Of a stretch of 64,000 nucleotides of DNA, positions 1 to 7,833 are shown piece by piece. The position numbers were made by a program, and so were the translations under genes. The stretch is from Candidatus Gastranaerophilales bacterium (GTDB taxonomy: Bacteria; Cyanobacteriota; Vampirovibrionia; Gastranaerophilales; Gastranaerophilaceae): positions 62,001 through 126,000 of the forward strand of contig CALVBU010000003.1 of NCBI GenBank assembly GCA_944325875.1, in the 5' to 3' direction. The number at the start of each line of letters is the position of its first letter. Positions within the stretch are counted from its first letter, which is position 1. The notes beneath the pieces are model-generated. The model saw only the letters and a list, made by a program, of their open reading frames with translations, made no database searches and was not told the origin of the DNA.

Positions 1-861
1 ACGGGAAGTATATTTTGTACGAAAAGAACTGGGACATCGAGTGATGCTGATAACCAAGGTTCTTATGCGACAATAAAAACAATACCTACAAATCTATCAT
101 ATATTAATTATATTTATGGTTTTGATATAAATACAGGTAAATATTATACCAAAATCGAATATGGAGAGGGATGGGTAGAAATTGGGTCTTATATTCCTAC
201 TACTGAGAATAAAGAATTATATTTAATAAATATAGCTCCTGAATATTATATAAGGATTGGGTCAGGGTCTGATACAGCATATAATAAAAATTCCACTGAT
301 TTAAATGCTTTTAAAGTATATATTGACGGTAATTTAGTATATCAACCTTGCTTAAAAGTACCATACACATTAAGTAATGCGGGTGAGTTAGGTTCAAAGA
401 TTGTTGATGTAGCTTACAGAAATCGTGTTCAAGATTTGTACGAACAAAAGGGCGAAGCCTTATACTATACCATTGATGAACAAAACCAAAACTTCACATT
501 GCCAATGGCTGATATATACGGAATGATTACCAATAGAGCTGATGTTAATTTGGGTAATATTACTGAAGTTGCAAAAAACTTAATTAAAAGTTTAGCGGGT
601 TCTCTTGTTGAAGTTACGGATAATTATGCAGTATTTGACAATAAATTTTGTATTCAATATGGGATAAGTAATGCTCCATACAACGGTGCTTATATTAATT
701 TTTCTAAAAAATTCAAAACTGCAATTAGTGTTGTAGCTGTTGATGCTTCTTTTGGAGCGCAAAACATTGAAACATCCGCAGGAGAATTAACGGCGTCTTC
801 TTTCAGAGTTAGAAACCTAGCAAGCCATAATGTTTATTGGATTGCTGTAGGGACAGTTTAG
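1..861 (+). CDS. phage tail fibre, C-terminal part (5' truncated)
   Basis: The frame is open from base 1 to the TAG at 859-861, so 286 residues of a longer protein are visible and the start lies outside the window. The last ~60 residues are beta-rich and finish with YWIAVGTV, as in the gp53-like receptor-binding tip of phage tail fibres, where the chain usually ends in a YWIAIG-type strand. The upstream part is Tyr/Asn/Gly-rich with no recognised catalytic motif. Position ahead of lysis genes fits a tail fibre or receptor-binding protein of the prophage. TTG 436 is an internal codon rather than a start, because no ribosome site precedes it and the frame is open upstream. Function is inferred from the C-terminus and context only. 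Confidence 0.65.
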   Translation, partial: TGSIFCTKRTGTSSDADNQGSYATIKTIPTNLSYINYIYGFDINTGKYYTKIEYGEGWVEIGSYIPTTENKELYLINIAPEYYIRIGSGSDTAYNKNSTDLNAFKVYIDGNLVYQPCLKVPYTLSNAGELGSKIVDVAYRNRVQDLYEQKGEALYYTIDEQNQNFTLPMADIYGMITNRADVNLGNITEVAKNLIKSLAGSLVEVTDNYAVFDNKFCIQYGISNAPYNGAYINFSKKFKTAISVVAVDASFGAQNIETSAGELTASSFRVRNLASHNVYWIAVGTV

Positions 862-876
862 TTAGAGAGGTATATA

Positions 877-1626
877 ATGATTGAAAATTACACATCAAAA
901 GAATATGCAGATAAAGCAGTTGAAGCAAATGCATTGAAAAAAATGCTATATATTTTATTGACTCCGACAGAATTTGAAAAAACTGTACTTGATTTCACAA
1001 CACAAATAGTTCAACAACCGATATTCAATGAAGATGGCGAACAAATCGGGACTGAGGACGTTGAAATTCAAGTGCCTGTAATGATTGAAAAAGAAGTGCC
1101 TATTTATGATGAAGAGGGCAACCAAACAGGTGTTGAAGTTATCAAAGTTCAATCTTCACACAAAGAAAAATATATGGAAGATATTGCGACATTGGTTATC
1201 GCAGAGCCTAATTATTATATTTGTACAGAAGATAATTATACATACGGCGATATTAATGAAAATTTAGAAACTGAAAAAATAAAAAATAGAACTCTAGATT
1301 TTTACAAAAATTTTATTGTGACTTCTTGGGGTGCATTTAGAAAAACACCGAAAGGTTATTCTTCTGCTGTTGAAGCGGTAAATACTGTATTTAATATGGT
1401 TAATGTTGCACAAGCTTTAACAGAAGATTTGGCAACTCTTTTAATTTTCTATGAAGTGCCCGATTTTACAAAAGCAGAACAATGTACAGAAGAATGGCTT
1501 GTCGCACATCAGAAAAAACATAAAGCTTGTGACTTGCAAACTTTTATGAGTTGGTATTTAGAATTTCAAACAGTATGGGCTAAAACTCAATATACTGATA
1601 TTCCAATACCTGAAATGGAATTGTAA
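877..1626 (+). CDS. phage protein of unknown function, downstream of tail fibre
   Basis: This 249-residue protein starts at an ATG preceded by GAGAGG at good spacing, 15 bp after the tail fibre stop. I do not recognise the family. Residues ~47-90 hold an imperfect internal repeat: an N/D-E-x-G-x-Q-x-G-x-E/D-V-E turn followed by acidic/valine-rich strands occurs twice. The C-terminal half is helical with several Trp residues. There is no signal peptide or membrane segment. Its place between the fibre and the lysis cassette is typical of fibre-assembly chaperones or other accessory tail proteins, but nothing in the sequence proves this. Base composition matches its neighbours. Confidence 0.6.
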   Translation: MIENYTSKEYADKAVEANALKKMLYILLTPTEFEKTVLDFTTQIVQQPIFNEDGEQIGTEDVEIQVPVMIEKEVPIYDEEGNQTGVEVIKVQSSHKEKYMEDIATLVIAEPNYYICTEDNYTYGDINENLETEKIKNRTLDFYKNFIVTSWGAFRKTPKGYSSAVEAVNTVFNMVNVAQALTEDLATLLIFYEVPDFTKAEQCTEEWLVAHQKKHKACDLQTFMSWYLEFQTVWAKTQYTDIPIPEMEL

Positions 1627-1707
1627 TTGCTAATCACAAAGTTAGTTTAGATGTGGGGAACAATCCCCACGTTTACGGAAAATAAAAAGAATAAAAAAGG
1701 AGGATTT

Positions 1708-1947
1708 ATGAAAAAATTCGCAATTATGTTAGGTTTATTACTTTTTTGTTGTCAAGCAGTATTGGCTGAAGAAATTACTACAAATAAACCAATACAAAAT
1801 TTTGAGGACAATAGGGCTACTGTTGCCATTCAAAAACAGCCAACTACAGAAAACACACAAAAGCAATCAGTAAAAAATAACTGGTTTTGTATTGTGCTAC
1901 AAATCAACGGTAAAGTTCTTGATTCTACCTTACCTATGGCAAAATAG
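1708..1947 (+). CDS. small secreted phage-region protein
   Basis: This 79-residue protein begins at ATG 1708, chosen because AAGGAGG sits about six bases upstream; an earlier in-frame start has no ribosome site. Residues 1-20 form a signal peptide (two Lys, a hydrophobic core, then a VLA cleavage site before Glu-Glu). The CC pair inside the core does not fit a lipobox well. The mature part is short, polar and Gln/Asn/Thr-rich, with a single later Cys. It lies between tail and lysis genes, where small exported proteins (spanin-like, superinfection exclusion) are common. No homology is recognised, so the role is unknown. Confidence 0.55.
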   Translation: MKKFAIMLGLLLFCCQAVLAEEITTNKPIQNFEDNRATVAIQKQPTTENTQKQSVKNNWFCIVLQINGKVLDSTLPMAK

Positions 1948-2002
1948 TAATGGAATTGTATTTTATTTGAGCATTAGATTTTAATTCTTGGGAGTAACAA
2001 AT

Positions 2003-2512
2003 ATGTGCGTTGAATGTTTTGAAAAACTCCCTCGCTTTTATTATAAAGATAGGGAGTATATAACTTGGCAAGATGATGAATTTTGCCGTGTAGGATTTTC
2101 TGAAATACCTGATATAGGTAACAAAGAAATTAATGTAAAAGTAATGTCTGAGGCTGAAATTAAAGCAGCTAAGAAAAAGCCTCTTTTTTTGAAAAATGCT
2201 ATTGATGTTTGTTTGATAGATAAAATTAAAAATAAAACTTATACTTTTACTATTAAAATATATTATGACTACGATGGAGCAAGTATTGCAAGAATTTTTT
2301 GGCGGCTTATTGGGTCAAAAGAAAATATTGAGTTTAAAGTTGCCGCATTAATTCATGATGTACTTTGTGAAAATCATCATTATGTTGATAATGACAGGTA
2401 TTTCGCGGATAGAGTTTTTGAACGCTTACTTGAAGTTGGTGATGTTGGAGCTTTCCGCAGATGGTTGATGTTTCATTCAGTTGATAATTTTCAGAAGTTT
2501 TGTGGGTGGTGA
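2003..2512 (+). CDS. DUF1353 family phage protein
   Basis: This 169-residue protein starts at ATG 2003, eight bases after GGAG; a TTG 15 bp upstream lacks a site. Residues ~95-135 carry the DUF1353 signature: YDYDGASIARIFW, then AALIHDVLCENHHY, then an R/D-rich helix with AD..F. DUF1353 proteins occur in phages and prophages, often close to lysis or tail genes; their biochemical role is not established. It overlaps nothing upstream and is followed directly by the holin-like gene, suggesting one late transcript. Family call is fairly sure, function open. Confidence 0.7.
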   Translation: MCVECFEKLPRFYYKDREYITWQDDEFCRVGFSEIPDIGNKEINVKVMSEAEIKAAKKKPLFLKNAIDVCLIDKIKNKTYTFTIKIYYDYDGASIARIFWRLIGSKENIEFKVAALIHDVLCENHHYVDNDRYFADRVFERLLEVGDVGAFRRWLMFHSVDNFQKFCGW

Positions 2513-2523
2513 AAATAGGAAAT

Positions 2524-2886
2524 ATGTCAAGAGAAGAAACAATTGCGCGTTTATTTGAAAAGATAGATAAACAAACAGAAATATTGAACAAAGTTTCTGA
2601 AAGTGTTGCGACACTTAATGAACGTTCAAAGAATTATGATGAACGCTTAAGAAACGTAGAAAAATTTGTAGGCAGAATTGAAACCCTTGAAAAGAAATCC
2701 GATGTTATGGATTGTGCTTGCTCTAATAACAAAGAAAAAATTGATAAAATTACTGCTATAGAAAAAGATATTGGAAAAATTAAGAGGGATTATTGGTGGA
2801 TTAGCGGTATTATGAGTTTTTTGGGCTGGATTTTAGGTCTAGCTATAGGTTTAATAATTAGTTTGATAGGCTTATTTAAGCAATAA
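2524..2886 (+). CDS. coiled-coil, C-terminally anchored holin/XhlA-like protein
   Basis: About 120 residues from ATG 2524; GTG or TTG codons at 2502-2509 are also possible starts and the ribosome site (TAGGA, close spacing) does not decide firmly. Residues 1-85 are a charged heptad-like coiled coil, followed by a short Lys-rich stretch and one strongly hydrophobic C-terminal segment of ~25 residues (WWISGIMSFLGWILGLAIG and on). This layout is that of XhlA-type haemolysin/holin partners located just before endolysins. The endolysin gene follows 15 bp downstream, supporting a lysis-cassette role. Exact family unproven. Confidence 0.6.
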   Translation: MSREETIARLFEKIDKQTEILNKVSESVATLNERSKNYDERLRNVEKFVGRIETLEKKSDVMDCACSNNKEKIDKITAIEKDIGKIKRDYWWISGIMSFLGWILGLAIGLIISLIGLFKQ

Positions 2887-2901
2887 GAAATGGAGAAAAT
2901 T

Positions 2902-3420
2902 ATGAAAATATTTTTAAATCCAGGACACGGTGGTGGAGATCCAGGAGCTATATCTCAAAATGGATTAAAAGAAAAAGACATCACAAAAAGAATTTGCGAT
3001 ATTCTTGCCCAAAAGCTTCGTAATGTTGGACATTTAGTTATGGTTTATCAAGAACAAAAATCCTATACTGAAGTATCCAAAGAAGAAAATAAAAGTGGCG
3101 CAGATTTGTTTATATCCGTTCATTGTAACAGTTTTTCAAGTTCATCTGCAAATGGGGTAGAAACATTTTATTATCCAATATCTAAAAATGGTGCAAGGCT
3201 TGCAAAATGTATTCAAGATGCTTTATTAAAACAAACCGGACTTTTTAACCGAGGATGCAAAATGCGTAGAGATTTACATGTACTAAAAGCTACAAAATCA
3301 CCGGCAGTTTTAGTAGAAACAGCGTTTATTTCTAATCCTAAAGAAGAAATATTATTAAGGGACAAACCTGAAATCTTTGCAGAGGGAATTTTCCGAGGAA
3401 TAAAAGATTATATTATTTAA
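2902..3420 (+). CDS. prophage endolysin, N-acetylmuramoyl-L-alanine amidase (Amidase_3)
   Basis: 172 residues; the start is ATG 2902 because GGAG at 2892-2895 gives proper spacing, while ATG 2890 would overlap that site. A stand-alone Amidase_3 domain: NPGHGGGDPGA with zinc ligand His9, Glu24 in LKEKDI, His74 in ISVHCNS, and catalytic Glu139 in VLVETAFISNP. The enzyme cleaves the amide bond between MurNAc and the stem peptide of peptidoglycan. It lacks a signal peptide and any wall-binding domain, as expected for a holin-dependent endolysin. It closes the lysis cassette and is followed by a strong terminator. A chromosomal relative with AMIN domains lies at 5986-7833. Confidence 0.88.
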   Translation: MKIFLNPGHGGGDPGAISQNGLKEKDITKRICDILAQKLRNVGHLVMVYQEQKSYTEVSKEENKSGADLFISVHCNSFSSSSANGVETFYYPISKNGARLAKCIQDALLKQTGLFNRGCKMRRDLHVLKATKSPAVLVETAFISNPKEEILLRDKPEIFAEGIFRGIKDYII

Positions 3421-3444
3421 GCTCTCTCTTCTTATTATTATGTT

Positions 3445-3474
3445 AGCCTTGATTTAAATAAATCAAGGCTTTTT
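3445..3474 (+). terminator. Rho-independent terminator after the lysis cassette
   Basis: An 11-bp perfect stem (AGCCTTGATTT / AAATCAAGGCT) with a 4-base AAAT loop is followed by TTTTGTTT. It sits 25 bp after the endolysin stop and would end the late transcript. Confidence 0.85.
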
Positions 3475-3495
3475 GTTTATGTTATGATATAAAAT

Positions 3496-4056
3496 ATGGA
3501 AAAATGGTTTGATATATTGAATAAAAATCCGCAAATAGTTTTGCTTCTTTCTAGTATAATTTCTGTTATTACAACCATTATTATAAACTGGATAAATGCA
3601 GCTTTAAAAGCAAAAAATGAACGCATGAATTATATAACGAGAGTACAGTTTGATATTGAATTAAAGATATATCAGGATTTATCTGAAAAGAGTTTTGAAG
3701 CTGTGGAAAGTTGTGCTTTACTGTTTCCACCTGAGCTTACTTTTGAGCCTCAAGATACACATGAAAAGCAAAAGTATCATACACAAATTTATGAAATATC
3801 TGCCCAAAAAACAAATCTTTTCAAAGAGTCTGTATATAAAAACTCTCCATTTATAAAACAAGAATTTGCAATTATGTTTGAAGATTTATTGCAAAACATA
3901 ATAACACAAAATAATATCTTTTACTCAAAGCTTAATTACCCAAATTATAAAGCTAGTATTATTGAAAGATCATTGTGCACCAAAGATATAATAAGTACTC
4001 ATAGACAAATTATCAATACGTTAAGAAACTATTTAAATAGTCTTAAAATAGAATAA
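3496..4056 (+). CDS. membrane-anchored protein of unknown function at prophage end
   Basis: 186 residues from ATG 3496. Residues ~13-36 form one transmembrane segment (VLLLSSIISVITTIIINWI), followed by a helical, charged cytoplasmic region with no recognised motif. It comes after the lysis terminator and before the attachment site, the usual place of lysogenic-conversion or 'moron' genes. No clear Shine-Dalgarno precedes the ATG. I cannot assign a function; membrane-anchored superinfection exclusion or defence proteins have similar layouts, but this is only an analogy. Confidence 0.55.
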   Translation: MEKWFDILNKNPQIVLLLSSIISVITTIIINWINAALKAKNERMNYITRVQFDIELKIYQDLSEKSFEAVESCALLFPPELTFEPQDTHEKQKYHTQIYEISAQKTNLFKESVYKNSPFIKQEFAIMFEDLLQNIITQNNIFYSKLNYPNYKASIIERSLCTKDIISTHRQIINTLRNYLNSLKIE

Positions 4057-4194
4057 ATATCATGCTTCTAACAATAAACAGTTTAAATTTTTTATTTTAA
4101 TAATATTGTCTAGAGCTATAATTGATTTTATAGAATCAGATATTGTGTTCGAACTTCGCCACATTGTATCTGAATTAAAATAATATAATATAAT

Positions 4195-4267
4195 TCCAGA
4201 TTGGTCTAGTGGTAGGACTGAAGATTATGGCTCTTCTTACTGGGGTTCGTATCCATCTCCGGGGAAT
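4195..4267 (+). tRNA. degenerate or aberrant tRNA-like sequence
   Basis: A D-arm-like stretch at 4204-4218 is followed by a perfect 5-bp anticodon stem (GAAGA / TCTTC) around the 7-base loop TTATGGC, with T33 and apparent anticodon ATG. GGTTCGTATCC resembles a T-loop, but only two T-stem pairs form, and the acceptor pairs only partly (AGAT with ATCT, or ATTCC with GGAAT). It is probably a decayed or phage-borne tRNA. The 500 bp around it hold no gene. Confidence 0.3.
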
Positions 4268-4414
4268 CGGCCTAATATATAATATACTATTAGAACTCGG
4301 TTATTTGTATTTATTTGAATTGATAAAGTTTCTCAAATAGTATGTTTTTGTCGTCTCTTAAATAATAAATGATATTTAAACATCGTTTACTATTTAAATT
4401 TTTTGAAACAAAAA

Positions 4415-4433
4415 TGGGTGACATTTGGGTGAC
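4415..4433 (+). repeat. phased direct repeat TGGGTGAC, possible integrase arm sites
   Basis: Two copies of TGGGTGAC start at 4415 and 4426, an 11-bp period of about one helical turn, in otherwise A/T-only DNA 130 bp from the attachment site. Spacing and position suit arm-type sites for a tyrosine integrase. No integrase gene is in the window, so this is a suggestion only. Confidence 0.3.
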
Positions 4434-4561
4434 AAAATAATAAAAAATAATAAAAAATTATTGAAAATTATAAGAGGTTATAGAAAAATAGAAAGCCTAA
4501 AACACCCTTATATATTAAAATATTAAAAATTATAAAAAAATACAAGAAGTCTGATTTATAA

Positions 4562-4603
4562 CTACGAACCAAAAGGTCGGGGGTTCGAATCCCTCCGCGC
4601 GTA
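4562..4603 (+). other. attR: 3' half of tRNA-Arg(ACG) left at prophage end
   Basis: From the anticodon loop onward the sequence is a normal tRNA: loop CTACGAA (anticodon ACG, 4564-4566), stem 3' strand CCAAA, variable loop AGGTC, T-arm GGGGG-TTCGAAT-CCCTC, acceptor CGCGCGT and discriminator A at 4603. The 5' half is missing: bases before 4561 do not pair with the anticodon stem and have no D-arm. This is what integration into a tRNA gene leaves at the distal junction; the restored full tRNA-Arg should lie at attL, beyond the left edge. Confidence 0.7.
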
Positions 4604-4606
4604 AAT

Positions 4607-4640
4607 AAAAGACTCCATTAGTAATGGGGTCTTTTATTTT
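4607..4640 (+). terminator. terminator of the disrupted tRNA-Arg gene
   Basis: AAAAGACTCCATTA pairs with TAATGGGGTCTTTT (one G-T wobble), followed by ATTTTTT. It begins four bases after the tRNA discriminator, so it is probably the host tRNA gene's own terminator, now stranded behind attR. Confidence 0.75.
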
Positions 4641-4789
4641 TTATACACTTATATTTAAACTAAGCACCTGATCTATTCTAATTTAGGTAAACAAATATTA
4701 CAAAATTACCAATTACTGAAATTTTGTATCTTAAATATTCTTTATATAAATATCAGTTAAAAATACTGACTTTAGTTCATTTAGAATGG

Positions 4790-4814
4790 AAAGGGGCGAA
4801 GAGCCCCTTTTCTT
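4790..4814. terminator. bidirectional-looking terminator hairpin
   Basis: AAAGGGGC / GCCCCTTT stem (8 bp) with loop GAAGA, followed on the + strand by TCTTTT. It directly abuts the stop of the minus-strand gene at 4815, so it can serve that gene and also block transcription from the prophage side. Confidence 0.65.
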
Positions 4815-5558
4815 TTAGTTTAATTCTGAATTATTTTTCTTCAACTCTTTTTTCAAACGACGAGGAAGTTTATTTTTAACTTTTGGTTGAGCTTTTCCTT
4901 CTATAGAATCAGCATTAGAATTCAATAATCCAAGAACCATATCTTTTAACTTTAAAAACGGTCTTTGAACATGAGGCACATTAAGCTTTTCCTGCCTTTT
5001 CAATAAATTTCGTAAAATTTTCCCATTAGTTTTATTTTCTCGTTTTACCCTTGGCAATTCTCTAATACTGATATGCTTCTGCCTTGCATTAAGACTCTCC
5101 TCCAGTTTTAACATATCAACATCTACCTCTGCACTGTCAATTACATCAAAAAAGGCTGAGCGTCCATATGTATTTTGAGAAAATGATTTACTACTTGATA
5201 CAAGTTTTGCGTCAGGAAAAAGATCACTATAAGTACCAATTACAGGCATTGGATTTACAACCCATTTTTTATGTACAAAACCTTTTGCATCACAAGTCTT
5301 TACCGAAAGCAACTTTTTACCATATTCCAATAAATCAATAATAATATTATTAGGATTATCCCCTTGTCGATTTTTTATATGCTCAGAAAGTACCGACCAT
5401 AAAGGTATTCTATGTCCATCCGGAATATTTACATCTACAAAAGTTACTTCTCGAGAAGCTTTAACTGCTTTATCGGCTTTTTTTAGTAACTTATCGGCAG
5501 CAGCTGTTGTATATATCTGCCCAAAATATAATCGATTTTGTTGAGTCTTTATTTCCAT
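4815..5558 (-). CDS. lineage-specific protein of unknown function with N-terminal NRLYFGQ motif
   Basis: 247 residues, no signal peptide or membrane span. The family is not recognised. The N-terminus (MEIKTQQNRLYFGQIYTT) matches a short pattern seen in several unknown proteins of this window: a few residues, Asn, then an aromatic Phe followed by Gly/Gln. The C-terminal third is rich in Lys/Arg (LPRRLKKELKKNNSELN at the end), suggesting nucleic-acid or envelope binding. It is a single-gene unit, first gene on the host side of the prophage junction, with a terminator at its stop. Confidence 0.6.
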   Translation of the reverse strand: MEIKTQQNRLYFGQIYTTAAADKLLKKADKAVKASREVTFVDVNIPDGHRIPLWSVLSEHIKNRQGDNPNNIIIDLLEYGKKLLSVKTCDAKGFVHKKWVVNPMPVIGTYSDLFPDAKLVSSSKSFSQNTYGRSAFFDVIDSAEVDVDMLKLEESLNARQKHISIRELPRVKRENKTNGKILRNLLKRQEKLNVPHVQRPFLKLKDMVLGLLNSNADSIEGKAQPKVKNKLPRRLKKELKKNNSELN

Positions 5559-5700
5559 ATTTAATCTTTTATAAACCCAAAATAAAAATTTTTTGCTATT
5601 ATTTTAGTAAAAGTTTTATATAACAAAACGGCAATATTATTAATAAATTTGTTTCGTATTTTTACTTTCTGTATCATAATAATAACAGGAGGCAGGCATG

Positions 5701-5916
5701 ATGTCTATAAGAACAAATCAAAATGAGTTATGCGAAAGAGAGCTTGACGTATTACACCTTTTGACTTATGGCTATGAAAACAAAGAGATTTCACAAAAAC
5801 TTTATGTAAGCACCCATACTGTTAAAGCTTGTATAAGTTCTATTTTAAAAAAGTTAAATGCAAAAAACCGTACAGAAGCTGTGAGTATTGCTTTTAGGAA
5901 GAAAATTATCAAATAA
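5701..5916 (+). CDS. stand-alone LuxR-type HTH regulator
   Basis: 71 residues. AGGAGG at 5687-5692 lies 8 bases before ATG 5701 and 5 before ATG 5698, so either may start. Nearly the whole protein is a GerE/LuxR C-terminal domain: CERELDVLHLLTYGYENKEI, then the recognition helix KLYVSTHTVKACISSILKKL and NRTEAV. There is no receiver or ligand-binding domain. It lies just ahead of the AMIN-amidase gene on the same strand. Targets cannot be told from the sequence. Confidence 0.8.
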   Translation: MSIRTNQNELCERELDVLHLLTYGYENKEISQKLYVSTHTVKACISSILKKLNAKNRTEAVSIAFRKKIIK

Positions 5917-5985
5917 ATAAATTTCGTTACAATTTGAAAATACTGATAAAAAATTATATTATATAATAGTAATGAGATTAAGGAT

Positions 5986-7833
5986 ATGAAAAAATTATTT
6001 TTATTATTACTATTTATAATTACAGTATTTTCAACATTTTGCTCCAGAGCTTTTGCAGAAGATATATTTAAAATTACATCAGCTAATTTTGACACTTCAA
6101 ATTCTGTAATGATAATATCTGCACAAGATAATACATTAGGTCAGATTATGCCGGATGTAAAATTAATTACCTTAGAAAACCCTAAACGTGCATATTTTGA
6201 TATTAATTCGGCAATCCTAACTATTCCAAAACAAGATTGGACATTTAATTCACCGGGAATAAAACAAGTAAAAATCTCTCAATTTACAACAAATCCTGAT
6301 ATTGTAAGGGTTGTTATGTATTTAGATGAAGATTTTTCTACATCTAATATTAAATTTATGAAAATAAAAAATAACATAGTTCTTAAATTTAAAAATTCTA
6401 TGTGCCAAAATCCTTATTTTCAACACACATATCGTGATGAACACGCATCTTCAGGAGACTTTTACGAATATACGACAATTTACACACCTATAAAAAAAGA
6501 AATCACTGAAAATAATATAGTTGAACAATTACAAGAAGCATTTAATACAACAGTACAACAAGTAACATCACCTGATGTAGAAAAAATGCAATTAAGATTA
6601 AATACTAAATACTATATTGATAGAGTTACAACAAAACCTAATGCGGTATTAATAAACGGTTTTGGTTCTCTAACTGTTGAAAAACCAATGATTTTAACAA
6701 ACCCTACTCGTATAGTATTTGATATGTCTAATACCTTAGTAGCTCAAAATATTAGAAATAAAGAATTTAAAATCAACGAAACAGAAAGCGTTAAAATTGG
6801 ACAATTTTCAGTTAACAAAGCAAGAATCGTAATCACTACACCAAACGTTGAAAAATATATTCCGATTTATGCTAATGATAATCAATCTTTACTAATTGCT
6901 AATATTAACAGCGTTATCCCTTCATCTTTATATTCAACATCTGCAGATATGTTGACTTATAATTTAGAAGAAATCGACAATCAAACAGATGCTATGACTT
7001 TGTCTTTCAGTCATCCGGTAGTTCACGGCTTTGACAGAACAAACGATTCAATTATTGTATATCTATACAATGTCTCAAGATATAATGAAGAAACATTTAA
7101 AAATACATTTGCTAAATCTTTATTTTCAAAAGCTACAATTAGTTTAATGAGTGGGAATGGCTTGAAATTGACTATTCCAATCGATAAAGACAGCCTTGTA
7201 AATACATACCTTGGTGCAGATGGAAAAGCTCTTAAAATAAGCGTAAAAGCGCCTAAAAAACAAATTGCCCCTGTTACACCTATTATCAAAAAACCTTCAG
7301 GCGTAAAACGCGTTGTCATAGACGCAGGCCACGGTGGTACTGATTGCGGGGCTATTAGAAATGGTATTAATGAAAAAGATATAACACTTGATGTTTCAAA
7401 AAGAGTTGAATCTCTATTGAAAAAGCAAGGCTATCAAGTTACAATGACAAGAACAAACGACATATATGTTTCACTTGCTGATAGAGTTTCGATTAGCGAA
7501 GCTAACGCACCGGATATATTTGTAAGTATCCACGTTAACTCTAGTACAAGACCTGAAATTACAGGTATTGAAACACATTATTATCACCAAGAAAGTTTAA
7601 ATCTTGCTCAAACTGTTCATTCATCACTTGCTAGTACAATCAAATCTAATAACAGAGGGCTATTTAAGTCTAAATTCTATGTAATAAATCATACTACAGC
7701 TCCTGCAATATTGATTGAAATCGGATTTATTTCTAATGATAATGAAAGAGCACAACTTGTAAGTGAAAAACGTAAACAAGACACCGCAAAAGCAATAGTG
7801 GAGGGAATTAACAATTATTTCAAACAACATTAA
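5986..7833 (+). CDS. amiC: AMIN-domain N-acetylmuramoyl-L-alanine amidase
   Basis: 615 residues with a signal peptide (MKKLFLLLLFIITVFSTFCSRAFA). Two AMIN-like beta regions (~30-140 and ~205-310) precede a linker and a C-terminal Amidase_3 domain from ~440. Zinc and catalytic residues are visible in VVIDAGHGGTDCG, INEKDITLD, FVSIHVNSS and AILIEIGFISND. It is a periplasmic peptidoglycan amidase probably acting in daughter-cell separation, as cyanobacterial AmiC proteins do. The 3' end overlaps murI, giving a cell-wall gene pair. It is clearly distinct from the small prophage endolysin at 2902. Symbol by family resemblance. Confidence 0.87.
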   Translation: MKKLFLLLLFIITVFSTFCSRAFAEDIFKITSANFDTSNSVMIISAQDNTLGQIMPDVKLITLENPKRAYFDINSAILTIPKQDWTFNSPGIKQVKISQFTTNPDIVRVVMYLDEDFSTSNIKFMKIKNNIVLKFKNSMCQNPYFQHTYRDEHASSGDFYEYTTIYTPIKKEITENNIVEQLQEAFNTTVQQVTSPDVEKMQLRLNTKYYIDRVTTKPNAVLINGFGSLTVEKPMILTNPTRIVFDMSNTLVAQNIRNKEFKINETESVKIGQFSVNKARIVITTPNVEKYIPIYANDNQSLLIANINSVIPSSLYSTSADMLTYNLEEIDNQTDAMTLSFSHPVVHGFDRTNDSIIVYLYNVSRYNEETFKNTFAKSLFSKATISLMSGNGLKLTIPIDKDSLVNTYLGADGKALKISVKAPKKQIAPVTPIIKKPSGVKRVVIDAGHGGTDCGAIRNGINEKDITLDVSKRVESLLKKQGYQVTMTRTNDIYVSLADRVSISEANAPDIFVSIHVNSSTRPEITGIETHYYHQESLNLAQTVHSSLASTIKSNNRGLFKSKFYVINHTTAPAILIEIGFISNDNERAQLVSEKRKQDTAKAIVEGINNYFKQH

